From Bacteroidetes bacterium QH_10_64_19 (lineage in GTDB: Bacteria > Bacteroidota > Rhodothermia > Rhodothermales > Salinibacteraceae), in NCBI GenBank assembly GCA_003023125.1, contig PXSY01000150.1, positions 1 through 14,948 of the forward strand: a stretch of 14,948 nt of DNA, read 5' to 3'. Positions 14,252 through 14,948 of the stretch are shown piece after piece. Each line of letters starts with the position of its first letter. Position 1 is the first letter of the stretch. Under the pieces are notes generated by a model that worked only from the letters and a program-made list of their open reading frames with translations, made no database searches and had not been told where the DNA came from. A program made the translations under genes and the position numbers.

Positions 14252-14948
14252 CTACTCCATGTCTGACGGGTCGAAGATGCGGATGGCCGTATTCCCATCC
14301 GTGTCGACGTAGGCCCGAAACATGCCTCCGGTGCTGAACGGCGTGGCGATGTTGCCCTCACGGTCTAGAGCAATGACCCCGCCCACGCCCCCAAGGTCTT
14401 CAATTTCGTCGATCGTGGTCTGGGCCGCCGCCTCAAGGGACGCGCCGCCGAATCGAGCGCGCGACGCGACGCTGTGGGCCGCGACCCCGCGAATAAAGAA
14501 CTCACCCTGCCCTGTGGCGGAGACGGCACACGACTCGTTCGACGCATAGGTGCCCGCCCCAATGATGGGCGAATCTCCCACGCGCCCGAACTCCTTGTCC
14601 GAGATGCCCCCGGTGGAGGTCCCCGCCGCAAGGTTGCCGTCCTGGTCGAGCGCAACGGCCCCCACGGTTCCGTACGTCTCCTCCGAGGCCGACGGCGGAT
14701 CCGAGGGCTCTTCGTCCTCCCCAGAACGGCGCGCGTTGGTGACGAAGTATTCGTTCTCGACCAGTTCGAGCTCCTGCTGCCGAGCAAAGGCCTCGGCGCC
14801 CTCCTGCGCAAACATCACGTGGTAGGAGTCCTCCATGATGGCCCGGGCCAGCCGAATTGGGTGCTTGACCGTCTTCACGCCCGTAAGCGCCCCGGAGTCG
14901 CGCGTCTTTCCGTCCATGATGGCCGCGTCGAGTTCGACCGTGTTCTCG
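14252..14948 (-). CDS. Isoaspartyl peptidase / L-asparaginase (Ntn hydrolase), 5' end outside the window
   Basis: The C-terminal 230 or so residues of a type 2 (plant-type) asparaginase or isoaspartyl peptidase of the IaaA kind. These enzymes are made as a precursor that cuts itself to expose a threonine nucleophile, then hydrolyse isoaspartyl dipeptides or asparagine. The autocleavage site is visible in ETYGTVGAVALDQDGN, with Thr at 14666-14668 as nucleophile. Substrate-binding GRVGDSPIIGAG, ATGQGEFFIR and the C-terminal PFSTGGMFRAY follow. The alpha-chain end, LDAAIMDGKTRDSGALTGV, runs to the right edge; the frame is open across it and homologues have about 70-100 more residues, so the ATG at 14917 is internal. 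The linker before the cleavage site is Glu/Ser/Pro-rich and acidic. Aspartylglucosaminidase is a related alternative. The 219 bp before its stop, after the metK terminator, shows nothing notable. Confidence 0.92.
   Translation of the reverse strand, partial: ENTVELDAAIMDGKTRDSGALTGVKTVKHPIRLARAIMEDSYHVMFAQEGAEAFARQQELELVENEYFVTNARRSGEDEEPSDPPSASEETYGTVGAVALDQDGNLAAGTSTGGISDKEFGRVGDSPIIGAGTYASNESCAVSATGQGEFFIRGVAAHSVASRARFGGASLEAAAQTTIDEIEDLGGVGGVIALDREGNIATPFSTGGMFRAYVDTDGNTAIRIFDPSDME

Noticed and set aside
1..14948. CRISPR array, insertion sequence, integrase, toxin-antitoxin or phage-defence genes
   Set aside because: No regularly spaced repeats, terminal inverted repeats with transposase, or defence-type protein motifs were seen.

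Overview
The window looks like chromosomal DNA from a halophilic, high-GC member of the Bacteroidota/Rhodothermota, most likely Salinibacter or a close relative. This is inferred from several signs. Coding is dense and GC-rich, and the proteins are acidic. Start codons lack Shine-Dalgarno sequences. The best promoter candidates fit the Bacteroidota TTG-N20-TAnnTTTG pattern. No rRNA, tRNA, CRISPR array, insertion sequence or integrase is visible.

The left half (1-8095) is an envelope-polysaccharide locus. An FkbM-type methyltransferase (+) converges on a three-gene minus-strand operon, which reads from 4642 down to 1013. It encodes a DxD glycosyltransferase, a membrane-anchored arylsulfotransferase-like protein that overlaps the first gene by 4 bp, and a GT4-like glycosyltransferase. 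A divergent control region (4643-5026) separates this from a plus-strand set: a canonical GT4 glycosyltransferase, a zinc-ribbon methyltransferase and a polytopic membrane protein. Together they look like genes for making, decorating (methyl and possibly sulfate groups) and perhaps exporting a surface glycan.

The right half is core physiology. A minus-strand pair encodes a TolC-family protein and an MlaC-type periplasmic lipid carrier. A small DUF721/DciA-like gene (+) follows, then acpP-fabF (-) behind a strong promoter candidate and a structured leader. Next are metK (+), with a terminator-like hairpin in its leader and a good terminator after it, and the 3' part of an isoaspartyl peptidase/L-asparaginase gene (-) that runs off the right edge.

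The most striking observations are two apparent gene lesions. MetK aligns end to end with its family except for about 25 residues missing in frame in the C-terminal part, including the strand with the conserved A-I-G-V-A motif. The TolC-family gene has a good signal peptide in the wrong reading frame and lacks the first periplasmic helix. They may be true mutations, strain variants or assembly errors; reads across 13725 and 10136-10221 would decide. I did not find a convincing new defence or mobile system. The glycan locus with its embedded sulfotransferase-like gene is the closest to a possibly undescribed pathway.
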